From: Przewalskia tangutica
Lineage: Eukaryota; Streptophyta; Magnoliopsida; Solanales; Solanaceae
Length of the DNA stretch: 64,000 bases
Direction of reading: 5' to 3'
NCBI GenBank assembly: GCA_029844215.1
Contig: CM056732.1
Location: 26,289,501-26,353,500, forward strand
This document shows, piece by piece, positions 21,195-31,764 of the stretch. The notes under the pieces are model-generated. The model was not told the origin of the DNA. It made no database searches and saw only the letters and a program-made list of their open reading frames with translations. The first letter of the stretch is position 1. Every line of letters starts with the position of its first letter. Both the position numbers and the translations under genes were made by a program.

Positions 21195-21397
21195 TAGACC
21201 ATTTTTGAATCCGTGCGAGATGTGCTATCGCACAGGGCCCCTGAAAAATGAAAAAATTTAGGGCATTTTTTCATTTTTTATTAGGTAGTATTAGTCAGAA
21301 TTTACTATAAAGACTCATAATTCGCAGGTCTTAGCTCAATTAAGGACCCACTTTTACGAATTAGAACAGGGCCCTCAAAATGTTTGAGACGGTCCTG
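21195..21397. mobile_element. small hAT-like MITE, 8-bp target-site duplication
   Basis: The direct repeats GTATCACT at 21187-21194 and 21398-21405 flank about 203 bases with no coding. The left end reads TAGACCATTTTTGA. The right end, on the other strand, reads CAGGACCGTCTC, giving a short imperfect terminal inverted repeat of the YAG(G)ACC type. An 8-bp duplication and CAG-like ends fit hAT elements. The match extends two bases further (TA) by chance or as part of the duplication. Confidence 0.55.
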
Positions 21398-22465
21398 GTA
21401 TCACTTAAGGTGAGGCAAAATAAGCATTGGATCATTATTTCTTATTGAAAAGAAACGAGAAGAAGCTCGTTGCCCAGGTTGGTATATCCACGAGATTTTA
21501 AGTGTGTAAAGAAATCAAGGTATGTTAAGACAAATTATTTCTTTCTTTTGGCATGTTCTACGTATAAAACGTAAATGTGATATTGTTCAATAATTTATTA
21601 TACTCCTAGTAGTTAAGAATAATCATGTTATTAATTCCTATATTGAAAGCATGTCTAATATGTCCCTAAATTCTTATTGAGGTATATGAAAAAAGGTGTG
21701 AATGTTTCCAATGGTAGCCGAAGGTACAAAGTTATTATGCTATCTGATAAGTTCAGAATGTCTCATTGTCATTCATGCATTTTATTTGCATTATATTCAT
21801 GTATTACCCTGGACCCACATGTGTTATGCACACTACTATATGATAAATATTGTATATATGTAGGGGATGGGGAAAAAGGAAGGCGTTATATACGCACACC
21901 ACCTGCAGCTGGTACAGACTATCACGAAAGAGCCTGAAGAGGCCAATATTGATGCCCTTGTGTGACCAATATGATATGAAATGATGCCCACAGAGGCAGT
22001 TATAGACAGGAAGATGTCCTTGTGTGGCCAATATTTATATGTATGTCGCATTTACATTGTGCATAACATTTAGGCATATATATTAGGACCCTCAGATGCA
22101 TTTACTGCTAGTCTGCCATTTCTATCGGATGTTGGTGTTGTCGGCTGTTTCTATCAGCTATCCTTGTCGACTGTTCCTGTTTCAGATTATTATGTGTCTC
22201 TGTGATGATATTCCTTACGCCTGACATACTCGGTACATCAATCGTACTGGCGTTACTTTTGTCGAGGGACGCTGCATTTCATGCCGCATGTACACGTAGG
22301 CAAAGAGATGATCCACGTTAGTAGGTTGTTGGCTCAACGGATTTTGGAGCACTCTCGTTATGGGTATGGCGGGGCCCTGTCTCAACTTTTTGATGTCATA
22401 TACTCTTTAGAAGCTTGTAGGCAGGTGTCATGTGTGTAGTGATCTTGTTTGGCCTTGTCGATATT

Positions 22466-22470
<5 letters not shown>

Positions 22471-22502
<32 letters not shown>
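22471..22502. repeat. (TA)n microsatellite
   Basis: About 16 perfect TA units inside the LTR of element B. Confidence 0.95.
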
Positions 22503-22505
<3 letters not shown>

Positions 22506-22674
22506 TTGAGTTCCTAGTTTACTGTTTCTATGTTTATATATATCAGCAAAGTACTGAGTGATGGCCCTTATGGCCGCGGATAATTGCGGGTAGATGTTAA
22601 ATATATGGCTAGTGGTATCCGGCGGGGAGGGTCTGGGTTCCCTTCATGGGTCTCAAACCGGATTGTGACAAACT

Positions 22675-22686
22675 TGGTATCAGAGC
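22675..22686 (+). other. primer-binding site of element B
   Basis: TGGTATCAGAGC matches the 3' end complement of plant initiator tRNA-Met exactly, four bases after the LTR end. Confidence 0.85.
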
Positions 22687-22704
22687 AAAGTCTGTCCTAG
22701 GGAG

Positions 22705-23973
22705 TGTTAGGCGTATTTTGTATACGCCTTTTCAGTCATTTTTAGTTAGTATTTTACTCATTTTTGTTGTGTTTAGTATAATATTAGGTTTGTTTTTCTT
22801 TCTTTTGAGTCACAGCGGTTCCAAAAGGCAAAATGGCGAAAATGAGCGAGAATTGGGCAGAAAAGGTGCTCCCGAGGCAAAAAAGACGAAAGTTGGCACA
22901 TCAGGATGAAGGACTTTCAGCACCGCGGTGCCACTATGCAGAACCGCGGTGCCATCTTTGCTGAGAAGGTACAGGAGTTTCACCTTGATCTGCGTTATCT
23001 GAATCAGCGGTGCCGTTATGCGAAGCTTGTCTTGGTCTGAGAAAATCTCGATTACGAAGAAGAATTAGCTAAGGACAGATTGGTCCATAGGGCACGAAAT
23101 TTGGAACATATTTAAGCCATAGGGATTAATGCTATGTGGGAGGGGATGATTCTACAACATAGCACAACACAAGACAACAAGGGAGGCTACAATTGGAGAC
23201 TTAGTTCGCAATAATTTCTTTTCTTTCATTTTTAATTCAGTTTATGTATGGATTTTGTGCTAGTTCTTAGCGTGACTTTGGCTAGGAGCTAAACACTTTA
23301 TTAGGGCTTTCCTTATGAATCGCTTGAAACTTTTATTCATGAATTAATGCAGTAGTTTGATTTCTTCTTCACTTGATTAAGATTTAGTCAATAATTGGTA
23401 TGAATGTTTGATAATTAATTGATCACTAATTATCATAATATATATGATTTCAAATCAAGAACCGAGAGGAGAGATTTGGATATGCTGTAATTGACTAGAC
23501 ATAGGTTAAAATCGCGGACAACAGTACCCTGATACTTGTGTAGCATTATAGGTTACTGTTCTTAATTCTCCTATGTGGTAAATCCTATCATAGAAATATA
23601 TAAGGTTTTTGCACTGGAGTTGAGTGATTATATGTCCTAACCGGAATATAAGACAGTTTAGTTAACCGATATCTTAACGTAGAAGAAGAAGTCATTCTAG
23701 TTGCATTAAGGATTGAATAGAGTGGATAGTCGAGGATTTTGAAAGCCCTAATTCATTCATAACTGATTACAACTTAAATAGTTCAGTAATTCTTGCAATT
23801 ATTCTAGTAGTTAAACAAAAATCCAACTCAAATATCGATTGCCAAATAGATAACATAAAGTAGATGAATGGTAATTAGAAAACCAGTCTCTGAGGACGAT
23901 ATTCGGTCTTATCAGACTATATTACTTGTCAACGATGCGTACGCTTGCGTGAGCATTCGAAATATCGCTAACA
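22705..23973 (+). repeat. 5' LTR of the second Athila-like element
   Basis: It starts with a hairpin (GGCGTAT paired with ATACGCC) and carries two palindromic modules (CACCGCGGTGCC and ACCGCGGTGCC, about 22920-22955). It ends CGCTAACA. It is close to 26326-27553 throughout apart from some lost bases in the CG-rich modules. Confidence 0.93.
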
Positions 23974-23979
23974 AGTTTT

Positions 23980-23997
23980 TGGCGCCGTTGTCGGGGA
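23980..23997 (+). other. primer-binding site of the second Athila-like element
   Basis: TGGCGCCGTTGTCGGGGA lies six bases after the LTR. It is one base from the usual Athila site. Confidence 0.9.
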
Positions 23998-24166
23998 CTG
24001 GCGTACATCTAATATTGAACCATCTATTCTTATTTCTAATTTGGTTTGTATATATATGGTCATGTTATTTTATTTCTAATTTGATTGTTCTAGGAACAAG
24101 TTTCTAACTTGTTCTGCGAGCATCTTTTTATCACTTTTTGTTGTTTTTTTTATTTTGTAGGTAAAG

Positions 24167-24472
24167 TTGAAAGAAAAAAAGGGCATGGACTACTACTACT
24201 ATCAGAGCCAGTGGAATCATCAACAACAGCCTAACCCACAGGTTCCACATGAAGATCAAAATGAGTTGCAGGCAACCATACTCAGGCTCACCAAATGTCA
24301 AACTCAGTTTATGGCTGAGACAAGTGTGTCCATAAAAAAATTGGAGGCACAAATAGGGCAGTTGATGGATATGGTGATCAATGTACCGCAAGAAAATTTG
24401 CCTAGAAACACAGTTGTGGGGGTGATAAGCAGAATGAGGAACCTGAACCACACCAAGCTGTTGAGGAATTGA
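24167..24472 (+). pseudogene. Athila Gag C-terminal remnant
   Basis: The open frame contains a glutamine- and asparagine-rich start (YYYYQSQWNHQQQPNPQ). It then has QFMAETSVSIKKLEAQIGQL, the coiled-coil-like linker found near the end of Athila Gag, and ENLPRNTVVG. The capsid and zinc-knuckle parts that should precede it are deleted: only about 170 bases separate it from the primer site. A frameshift near 24420 ends the match. Downstream (24480-24600) I see only Gag-Pol linker-like fragments (VVVVEKEG). It is too small to work as Gag. Confidence 0.7.
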
Positions 24473-24639
24473 GAAAGGTGGTTGTTGTAGAGAAAGAAGG
24501 GGTTACTGGAATCCAATTTTTCACCTTTTTGGATTCTATGGAGTTCCTTTTTGCTGAACCATTGCAGAAGAAACACCACCAGATGTCTTTGTTGACCCCA
24601 ACCAGAAGGTCCATACCCTCAATGGAACCCCCAAAAGTC

Positions 24640-26325
24640 TAGTGATCCATGGAGTTTCATTATTCCCTGCACTTTAGGGAATTTTGAATGCAAGCAAGTA
24701 TTGGGCGATTTGAGGGCAAGCACAAAAGTACTACTCTTTTTTGTGTTCTATTGAAATGGTGTAGGTGAAGTGAGGCCGGCAAAAATAATTGTTCGGATTG
24801 CAAGTCGTTCGCAGAAGGATCTACTGGGAACTAGTAAAGGTTAACTGCGTCCGGCTAAAAGACGTTAAAGACAGCGCTACTTGGGAGGCAACCCAATGTT
24901 TAAATTATGCAATTTAGTTTAATTAGAACAGTCTCACGTTTGGTATTTTTGTTGTGTTGTGATGTCAGGTGAAGGAATGAGACATGAAGCATGGAAAAAC
25001 GCTGGAAAATACTGAATCAGGAGTTTTAGCACCGCGGTGCCAATATGCAGAACCGCGGTGCCATTCTGCAGGACCGCGGAGCCTGAACGTGTTTTCAGAA
25101 ATAAAAAGTTCTAAAATGGTCAATGCAGTATCCGCTGCCACCACACCATTGTGAGCCGATGTATGTCTGTAAGTCGTCCCTTTTTAATTTTTGAGTCTTT
25201 TACACATTTGGAACAATGTGTAGTTTAAGTTTGGGGGGAGTTCTTATTTTATTTTATTTTTTAGTCTTTTGGTTGTTTTTGTGTTTTATTTTATTTTTGA
25301 GTCTTTTGTTTGTTTTTGTGTTTTATGTGAGTCAATGTTTTTTATGATCATGCATGATGTGCTTATTTGGAACGTATAGTGAACTAAGTGGATAATATAG
25401 TGGAATGAGAAGCTAAAATCTGTGTGCTTAAGTTAGATATGCCAGAAATTCATGAAAAATTGATTATTTGGAATATTTGGTGCTTAGCCTATGTGCTGTC
25501 AATTGAAAAATGTCTGTGAAGTCTGATTGCATGTTATTTGAGGCGAAACAATTAAGATGTACATGTTAGGGAGATGATTCAGACATTTCTTTGTTAGTCC
25601 TTCATACCATTCATTACCTACCTTGCAATAAATTGTATCCCTAGTCAGCCCCTTTGAGCCTAAAATAAGTTGTTTTCTTTGACACCCCATGATTCTCTCG
25701 TGTGCCATAAGCGGTAATTGAAAAAATGGGATGAAAAAAAAGGAAAAAAGAATACAAAAAGAGAGTGAAAAAGTGATGCACCCCAATGAAAAAAATATAA
25801 AAGCTTAAGTTTGGGGGTGCCTATGTGAATTGTTTCATGCTCTCAAAAAGAGAAAGGGGGATATAGGTATGAAGTGAAAAGAATACCAAAAAGAAGGACA
25901 AAATGGTTGAGTAAGAAAAATGCTTATGATACGTAAATTGAGCCTAAATGGCTAATTTTACCTACTCCTGCCTAAGTCTACATTACAACCCTGAAGTCCT
26001 GATGATCTCTAGAATGTATGTCTATGATTAGTGGAGAATAACAAGTAAACAAGATCATAGAACTAAATGAAATTGATATGCATAGGTTAGGTATTCATGC
26101 TTCCATTACTTATGATTGAAATGAATTTACGAAATATCTGACTTAAAATTCTAGATTGCTAAATTCATGTTATATGTGTTCCTACATATTATCCCAACGG
26201 ACGTTCATGTGTTTCTAAGTACTTGTGCAGCTGCTTGATTTGAGTCTCTGAGTCTTTTATTTTTGTGTCTTTGTTTTGTTTTGATCTTTGCTCGAGGGCG
26301 AGCAAAGGTTAAGTTTGGGGGTGTT
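24640..26325 (+). other. Athila 3' non-coding region with three polypurine-like tracts
   Basis: No gene. Around 24850-24895 is the sequence GGCTAAAAGACGTTAAAGAC, continuing to CTTGGGAGGCAACCC, a hallmark that follows pol in Athila elements. AAGTTTGGGGG occurs three times (about 25228, 25805 and 26311); the last abuts the 3' LTR and is the functional position. Another trio of ACCGCGG modules lies at 25028-25085. Bases 25690-25960 are A-rich. Confidence 0.75.
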
Positions 26326-27553
26326 TGTTAGGCGTATTTTGTATACGCCTTTTCAGTCATTTTTAGTTAGTATTTTACTCGTTTTTGTTGTGTTTAATAT
26401 AGTATTAGGTTTGTTTTTCTTCCTTTTGAGTCACAGCGGTTCCAAAAGGTAAAATGGCGAAAAAGAGCGAGAATTGGGCAGAAAATGTGCTCCTGAGGCA
26501 AAAAGGATGAAAGTGGCACATCAGGACGAAGGAATTTCAGCACCGCGGTGCCACTATACAGAACTGTTGTGTCATATTTGCTGAGAAGGTGCAGGAGTTT
26601 CGGCACCGCGGTGCCGATGCAGAAAATCTCAGTTTCGAAGAAGAATTGGCTAAGGACAGATTGGTGCATAGGGCACGAAGTTTGGAACATATTTAAGACC
26701 TAGGGATTAATGCTATGAGGGAGGGGGTCATTCTACAATATAGCAAAACACAAGACAACAAGGGAGGCTACAATTGGAGACTTAGTTCGCAATAATTTCT
26801 TTTCTTTCTTTTTTAATTCAGTTTATGTATGGATTTTGTGCTAGTTCTTAGCGTGACTATGACTAGGAGCTAAACACTTTATTAGGGATTTTCTTATGAA
26901 TCGCTTAAAACTTCTATTCGTGAATTAATGCAGTAGTTTGATTTCTTCTTCACTTGATTAAGATTTAGTCAATAATTGTTATGAATGTTTGATAATTAAT
27001 TGATCACTAATTATCATACTATATATGATTTCGAATCAAGAATCGAGAGGAGAGATTTGCATATGCTGTAATTGACTAGACATAGGTTAAAATCGCGGAC
27101 GAAAGTACCCCGATACTTGTATAGCATTATAGGTTATTGTTCTTAATCCTCCTATATGGTAAATCCTAGCATAGAAATATAGAAGAGTTATGCACTGGGG
27201 TTGAGTGATTATATGTCCTAACTGGAATATCAGACAGTTTAGTTAACCGATATCCTAACGTAGAAGAAGAAGTCATTCTAGTTGCATTAAGGATTGAATA
27301 GAGTGGATAGTCGAGGATTTTGGAAACCCTAATTCATTCATAACTGATTACAACTTAAATAGTTCAGTAATTCTTGCAATTATTCTAATAGTTAAACAAA
27401 AACCCAACTCAAATATCGATTGCCAAATAGATAACATAAAGTAGATGAACGATAATTAGAAACCAGTCTCTGAGGACGATATTCAGTCTTATCAGACTAT
27501 ATTACTTGTCAACGATGCGTACGCTTGCATGAACATTTTAAATATCGCTAACA
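26326..27553 (+). repeat. 3' LTR of the second Athila-like element
   Basis: It starts TGTTAGGCGT right after AAGTTTGGGGGTGTT and ends GCTAACA before GGGAG. It carries the hairpin and two GCACCGCGGTGCC modules (about 26541 and 26600). Confidence 0.93.
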
Positions 27554-27699
27554 GGGAGTCTACAAGTCGTATCTAGTAGGATCCTGTTTATGGATATGTT
27601 GTGCACCATACTTATAAGTGGGAGGTTGCCTGATATTTAGGGATGGTTTCTATTCTTTCATCTCATAAATCATGCAATAGAGTTGAGTTATAAGTATTT
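27554..27699 (+). other. leader of element B, resumed after the insertion
   Basis: It contains GTGTTGTGCACCATAC-like and TCTTTCATCTCATA words, matching the leaders of family A (for example 43470-43560) and C. The leader is non-coding. Confidence 0.7.
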
Positions 27700-28519
27700 C
27701 ACTCCTAATATGTCTCGTGTTTGCGATTTCAGCAATACCTACAACAAAGAATAAGTTCAAGAGTATAAGGGCGTTGGATACGGCTGCAGGCGAATGTACC
27801 AGCCGATCGCCACCTGCTAGCAAGGGCCAGAGTGAGACCCTCGGTGCGACTTCCTCATATGATTCCCCGACTTTATCACCATCGGAGGAGATTAGTAGAG
27901 CTGCAATACCCCCAGTTCCTCCACTTGATACTCTAGATATGGATCTTTATATGCAAAGTGCGGTACATTTATTGACATGATTGGTGGCAGCTCAGGCCCA
28001 ATGTCAGGTTCCCAGTCCTTCTGATAGAGCTGCTAGCGTGAGAGCTCAGGATTTCATTAATATAGACCCTCCGATATTCACAGGATCAGAGCTAAATGCG
28101 GGCCTGCAAAATTTTCTAGATCAGATACAGCGTACCTTGCGGGTAATGGATGCTACAGATACTGAGTCAGTAAATTTTGCTTCTTATAAACAGCGGGATA
28201 TCGCGATAACCTGGTATGAGACACGAGAGCAATCTAGGGGACCTCGTGCTCCACCAGTAGGATGGAGAGAGTTTTCAAAAGCTTTCTTACAACATTTTCT
28301 GCGAGTCGAGCTTCGACGGGCTAGGCAGGAAGAAAGTTCCACGTCTGGGATAGGACAACATGAGTGTTCAAGAATATAGCTTACAATTTAATTCATTGGC
28401 TAGATATGCTCATACGATTATAGATGAGATGAGTGATCGAGTATATAGATTTGTTACTTGCTTGGGGCCACACTTGGTGAACGGGGCAACAACAGATAGA
28501 TCGAGAGCGTAATAAGGGT
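27700..28519 (+). pseudogene. element B Gag, 5' part
   Basis: The frame from 27717 reads TTKNKFKSIRALDTAAGE and a serine/proline-rich N-terminus. After a stop at 27980 it continues in 27981-28379 with the capsid block: AQDFINIDPPIFTGSELNAG, LQNFLDQIQRTLRVM and RDIAITWYETREQSRGPRAP. This is the chromovirus Gag type also seen in families A and C. The usual start ATGCCTCCG is lost (it reads ATACCTACA). Past 28370 the capsid continues in another frame (VQEYSLQFNSLARYAHTIID). It is cut at 28519 by the LARD, and the sequence resumes at 35506. Confidence 0.8.
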
Positions 28520-29819
28520 TGTCGAGCCCGTTTTTGACCTCGGGGTTGGAACGGTATCTGCAACATTGCTCTTTTGGCGCGGTTTTCTGGATGGAGCAAA
28601 AATGCTAATGTTTTTGAGGATTCGCCACCTAATTAGTTAAGTGAATTAGGACACTTGAACTATTGCAATAAAATACTGCAATTGATCTCCATTTAATGAT
28701 CTGCGAAGTTAATAAGATTTTGGATTATGGTTCTTTATTATCCTAAAGGGAAGGGGTTAGGCATCTTTTAAGATCCGCTAACGTGCGGTTATCCGGTCAA
28801 ACCTAGGTTAATTATCTATCAAGCTTTAGAAAATATATATACTTTAAATAAAATGAATGTTTGAAAATATAATACAGAATGAAATAAAAACTGAATTTAA
28901 ATACAGTGACAAAAATAAATTTCCGAAGGTATCTTCTTGAAATGTATCTCCGTGTACCTGTATAGACACTTAGTAAATGTGTTAGTAAGAGAGTAAATGA
29001 TTCTAAAATAGCGACAAGAATTAATAAGTAAACTAAAAATAAAACACGTCTTTTATAGATGAGAGGCCTTGGAAATCAGACGTAGATTCTTTCATCGGCC
29101 AATATTGTTAGAAACAATAAAATAAATAAAACCTTTAGATCCACGCCAAAACAATAATAGTTTTGAATACGGAGGGCTCAGATATATAAAAAAGTGGGAC
29201 ATCCTAAACAAGTCCGGTTGCGAAAATTCGCAGCGCCAGCGCATGTTGGTTATCCGGTGTAAGTGGAAGAAATCATCATTGCCCAAAGATCTTATTTATT
29301 TTTCTTCTTTGCAACTGTGAAGGCCTCAAAAATCGATGAATATTTTTTCATTGGCCAAAGTGTAGTATCTGTTTCAAATTCAGTTTAATAAAATGAAAGG
29401 GGCAAAACGCCAAAATCAGTACAGAACGACAAAGCAGCCATAACACAACAGCAACACATCAAATAAATGATCTGCGAAACAAACAGAAGCAGTGACCAAT
29501 GGATCGCTGGAAAACTCAGAGAATATCGCCAGAGTTTTCAAAACTCCGGCCAGATACAAAATAGTGCCAAATCAATCCAATAACCAAATCAGCCAACAAT
29601 TCCCAAAAATAAGGCCAAAATAAAGGTCGCAGAATACCAAAACAACAAGAAGTCAACCCATTAACGACAAACAACATTTCCAAAACTTAGAACCAAACCC
29701 AAAGTACCAAAATCGAGAAAATCAGTCTGTTAACCAAAGTCGACATCGAATACCAAAAATAAAGACCAAACAGGTCACCGGAGTATTTTTTAAAACTCTT
29801 GCAAGATTCAAAATAAGAA
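28520..29819 (-). repeat. truncated 3' LTR of the LARD
   Basis: It matches 33163 to about 34450 of the right LTR, then breaks off within GATTCAAAATAAGAA. The remaining 1055 bases of the LTR are missing and interior sequence follows. Confidence 0.85.
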
Positions 29820-29842
29820 TTTTTATGATTTTCAAATGACGT

Positions 29843-29906
29843 GGGACCGAAGCCAATGTGGCCGCCTACGTATCCCGTCAAAGGAATCAGGTCAAGACGT
29901 AGTTCG
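29843..29906 (-). repeat. dispersed motif copy 1 (CCTACGTATC...GAATCAGG...CGTAGTTC)
   Basis: Imperfect copy of the motif also at 29941-30004, 31356-31418 and 31696-31764. Shared words are CCGAAGCC or CCGAACCC, GCCTACGTATC, GAATCAG and CGTAGTTC. The outer parts pair: GCCTACGTA could base-pair with the GACGTAGTTC half. Confidence 0.8.
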
Positions 29907-29940
29907 TAATGTAAAAGATGATTGTACAATTTTCAAAAAT

Positions 29941-30004
29941 GGGACTGAAGCCAATGTGACCGCCTACGTATCCCACAGAGGGAATCAGGTCAAGACGTAG
30001 TTCG
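29941..30004 (-). repeat. dispersed motif copy 2
   Basis: Closest to copy 1, 98 bases away, with CCGCCTACGTATCCC and GGAATCAGGTCAAGACGTAG. Confidence 0.8.
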
Positions 30005-31355
30005 TGATGCAAAAGATAAGATTTTCAATATATGTATTTTTTTTGTTGTTTTTTCTGAAAAAGTGGGATGACAATATCACGTTCTGACTTCAATTGATAC
30101 CAACAATTAGTATTGTGCATAAGGATTTTCATTTATTTCTTTCAGTCTAACCGAGACTGACTCCAGTGTAATTCACACAACTTCAGATGGTACCTCATAC
30201 ATACCTGAGTGTCGACACACTTGCTTGCATCCAAGGTTTCGAACTACACGTATCCTCATGTTTCAAATGACCTCACTGAAAGAAAAGTACCTTCCTCACA
30301 TATATTCCAGTATTTTGAATTTTGAGAAGTTTAGGGAAACACACTCACACTCAGAAAGATGTTCAATGCATGTAATTGTGATACCATAGGCTTGGCTCTC
30401 ATGTAAGTATTTACTAATATGAGAACCCTCAGTATAAGATCATGTAGGGCTTGTCATGTGCTTGTCATGGGCTTGTAATATATGCTTAGGGAGATGGATG
30501 TATATCATTTGGGTAAAAGGTGATTAATCCTTCCTCGAGTGCTTGATATTTGTGCACTTTAATGCTGACACGCTTCCCTTTTTTTTGTCCCAGTTCTTTG
30601 TATTGACTTCCTTCTGAATCTTTCATTTGGATCCCCCTTTTTTTCAGAGTTATTTTCTCATTTCATTCATCATCACTTTTTTTTCTTGATAATGTCGGAG
30701 CTTTTATTTCTTCTTTTTGTGAAGTCGTCATTTGTGTGTGTTTTTTCTCTTTTGGAACTTTGACAGCTTTTGTCTTTGAAAATTTCAACTATAATTCTTG
30801 TCAGCAATATGCACATTTTCCAATGCGCTCAACGAAGTCGGCCAAGAGAGGAATTGTGCGTATGCACTCAGAAAAAATATAGACTTAATATGTGGTTGTC
30901 AAAGAATAGGCTTTAGGCTCAAAGGTGATTTCTACGGATAATGTTATTTGGTAGGCTGAAAAGGCTCAAACGGATCAAAGAAAGTCTACGATCATTTTCT
31001 ACACCAAGTGTTGCTCAGGATTTCGCCTCAACAAACATTCAAGCCAAGTTCTATATCACAATGCAATGCAATAGAACTTATTCTAAAACTCACCACACAA
31101 TGCATATGAAACGATGAGGTTGGTTTCGTTTTTATCTTGAAAGCATGCAATACAATGTCATTACGGGTGTGAATAAGAGGTACCAAAAAAATCTATGGTT
31201 TACCACGAATTAAACCCATACTGATTTTTACTCCTTTTTTCATATGCACACCCCTAACTGTGTTGGTATCAACCAAGTCAAACAATGATACTTAATTTTT
31301 TAATAACATTTTTTTTGTATTTTTTGATTATTTTTTTTTGTATTTTCTGAATAAA

Positions 31356-31418
31356 GGGTACCGAACCCGAATAAGGCTGCCTACATATCACGCTGAGGGA
31401 ATCAGGTGCGCGTAGTTC
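31356..31418 (-). repeat. dispersed motif copy 3
   Basis: Reads GGTACCGAACCCGAATAAGG, then CTGCCTACATATC, ending GCGCGTAGTTC. Confidence 0.8.
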
Positions 31419-31695
31419 ATTCAGATATATTATAAAATATATGCTTGAAAAAGAATTTATCAATGAAATGATAGCAAGAGTAAAAGATGTGTAAAACAAA
31501 TGATTGTCCACTATGAGACGAATGCAAAGCAAAAAGAATGCAATAAAAAATGAATGTCCGTAATAAGATGAATGTAATGAAAAAATGAATGTATGTGATG
31601 GAAAAAAGGTAATGAAAAAAATGAATGTATGCGATAGAATGAAATGCATGAGTGAACCAAATATGTGCTCCCTTTTATTATTATCATTTTTTTTG

Positions 31696-31764
31696 TGGTG
31701 CCGAACCCAAGATGGGTTGCCTACGTATCACACCGTGTGGTGAGAATCAGACACGCGTAGTTCG
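31696..31764 (-). repeat. dispersed motif copy 4
   Basis: Reads GGTGCCGAACCCAAGATGGG, then TTGCCTACGTATC, ending ACACGCGTAGTTCG. Confidence 0.8.

Larger units (their letters stand above)
20347..22670 (+). repeat. 5' LTR of element B
   Basis: It runs from TGTAACATTCCG to GGATTGTGACA and is followed by AACT and the tRNA-Met primer site, as in the family A LTRs. Its middle (about 21515-21690) resembles family A LTRs (TTTCTTTTGGCATGTTCTAC and GGCATGTCTAA-like words), so the families are related. Without the SINE and MITE it is about 1.9 kb. It holds a run of 13 G at 20686-20698 and a (TA)n run at about 22470-22502. Its first ~150 bases recur at 53328-53480. Confidence 0.8.
22705..27553 (+). mobile_element. 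second Athila-like gypsy element, nearly non-coding
   Basis: LTRs of 1269 (22705-23973) and 1228 bases (26326-27553) run from TGTTAGGCGT to CGCTAACA. A perfect 5-bp duplication GGGAG lies at 22700-22704 and 27554-27558. The Athila primer site follows the left LTR and a polypurine tract precedes the right one. The interior (2.35 kb) keeps only a piece of the Gag C-terminus and the Athila 3' non-coding region. The N-terminus of Gag and all of pol are gone. It inserted a few bases after the primer site of element B. Confidence 0.93.

Noticed and set aside
25690..25960. Possible poly(A)/retrogene tail
   Set aside because: The A-rich stretch lies within the Athila 3' non-coding region present between its LTRs, with no adjacent gene copy.
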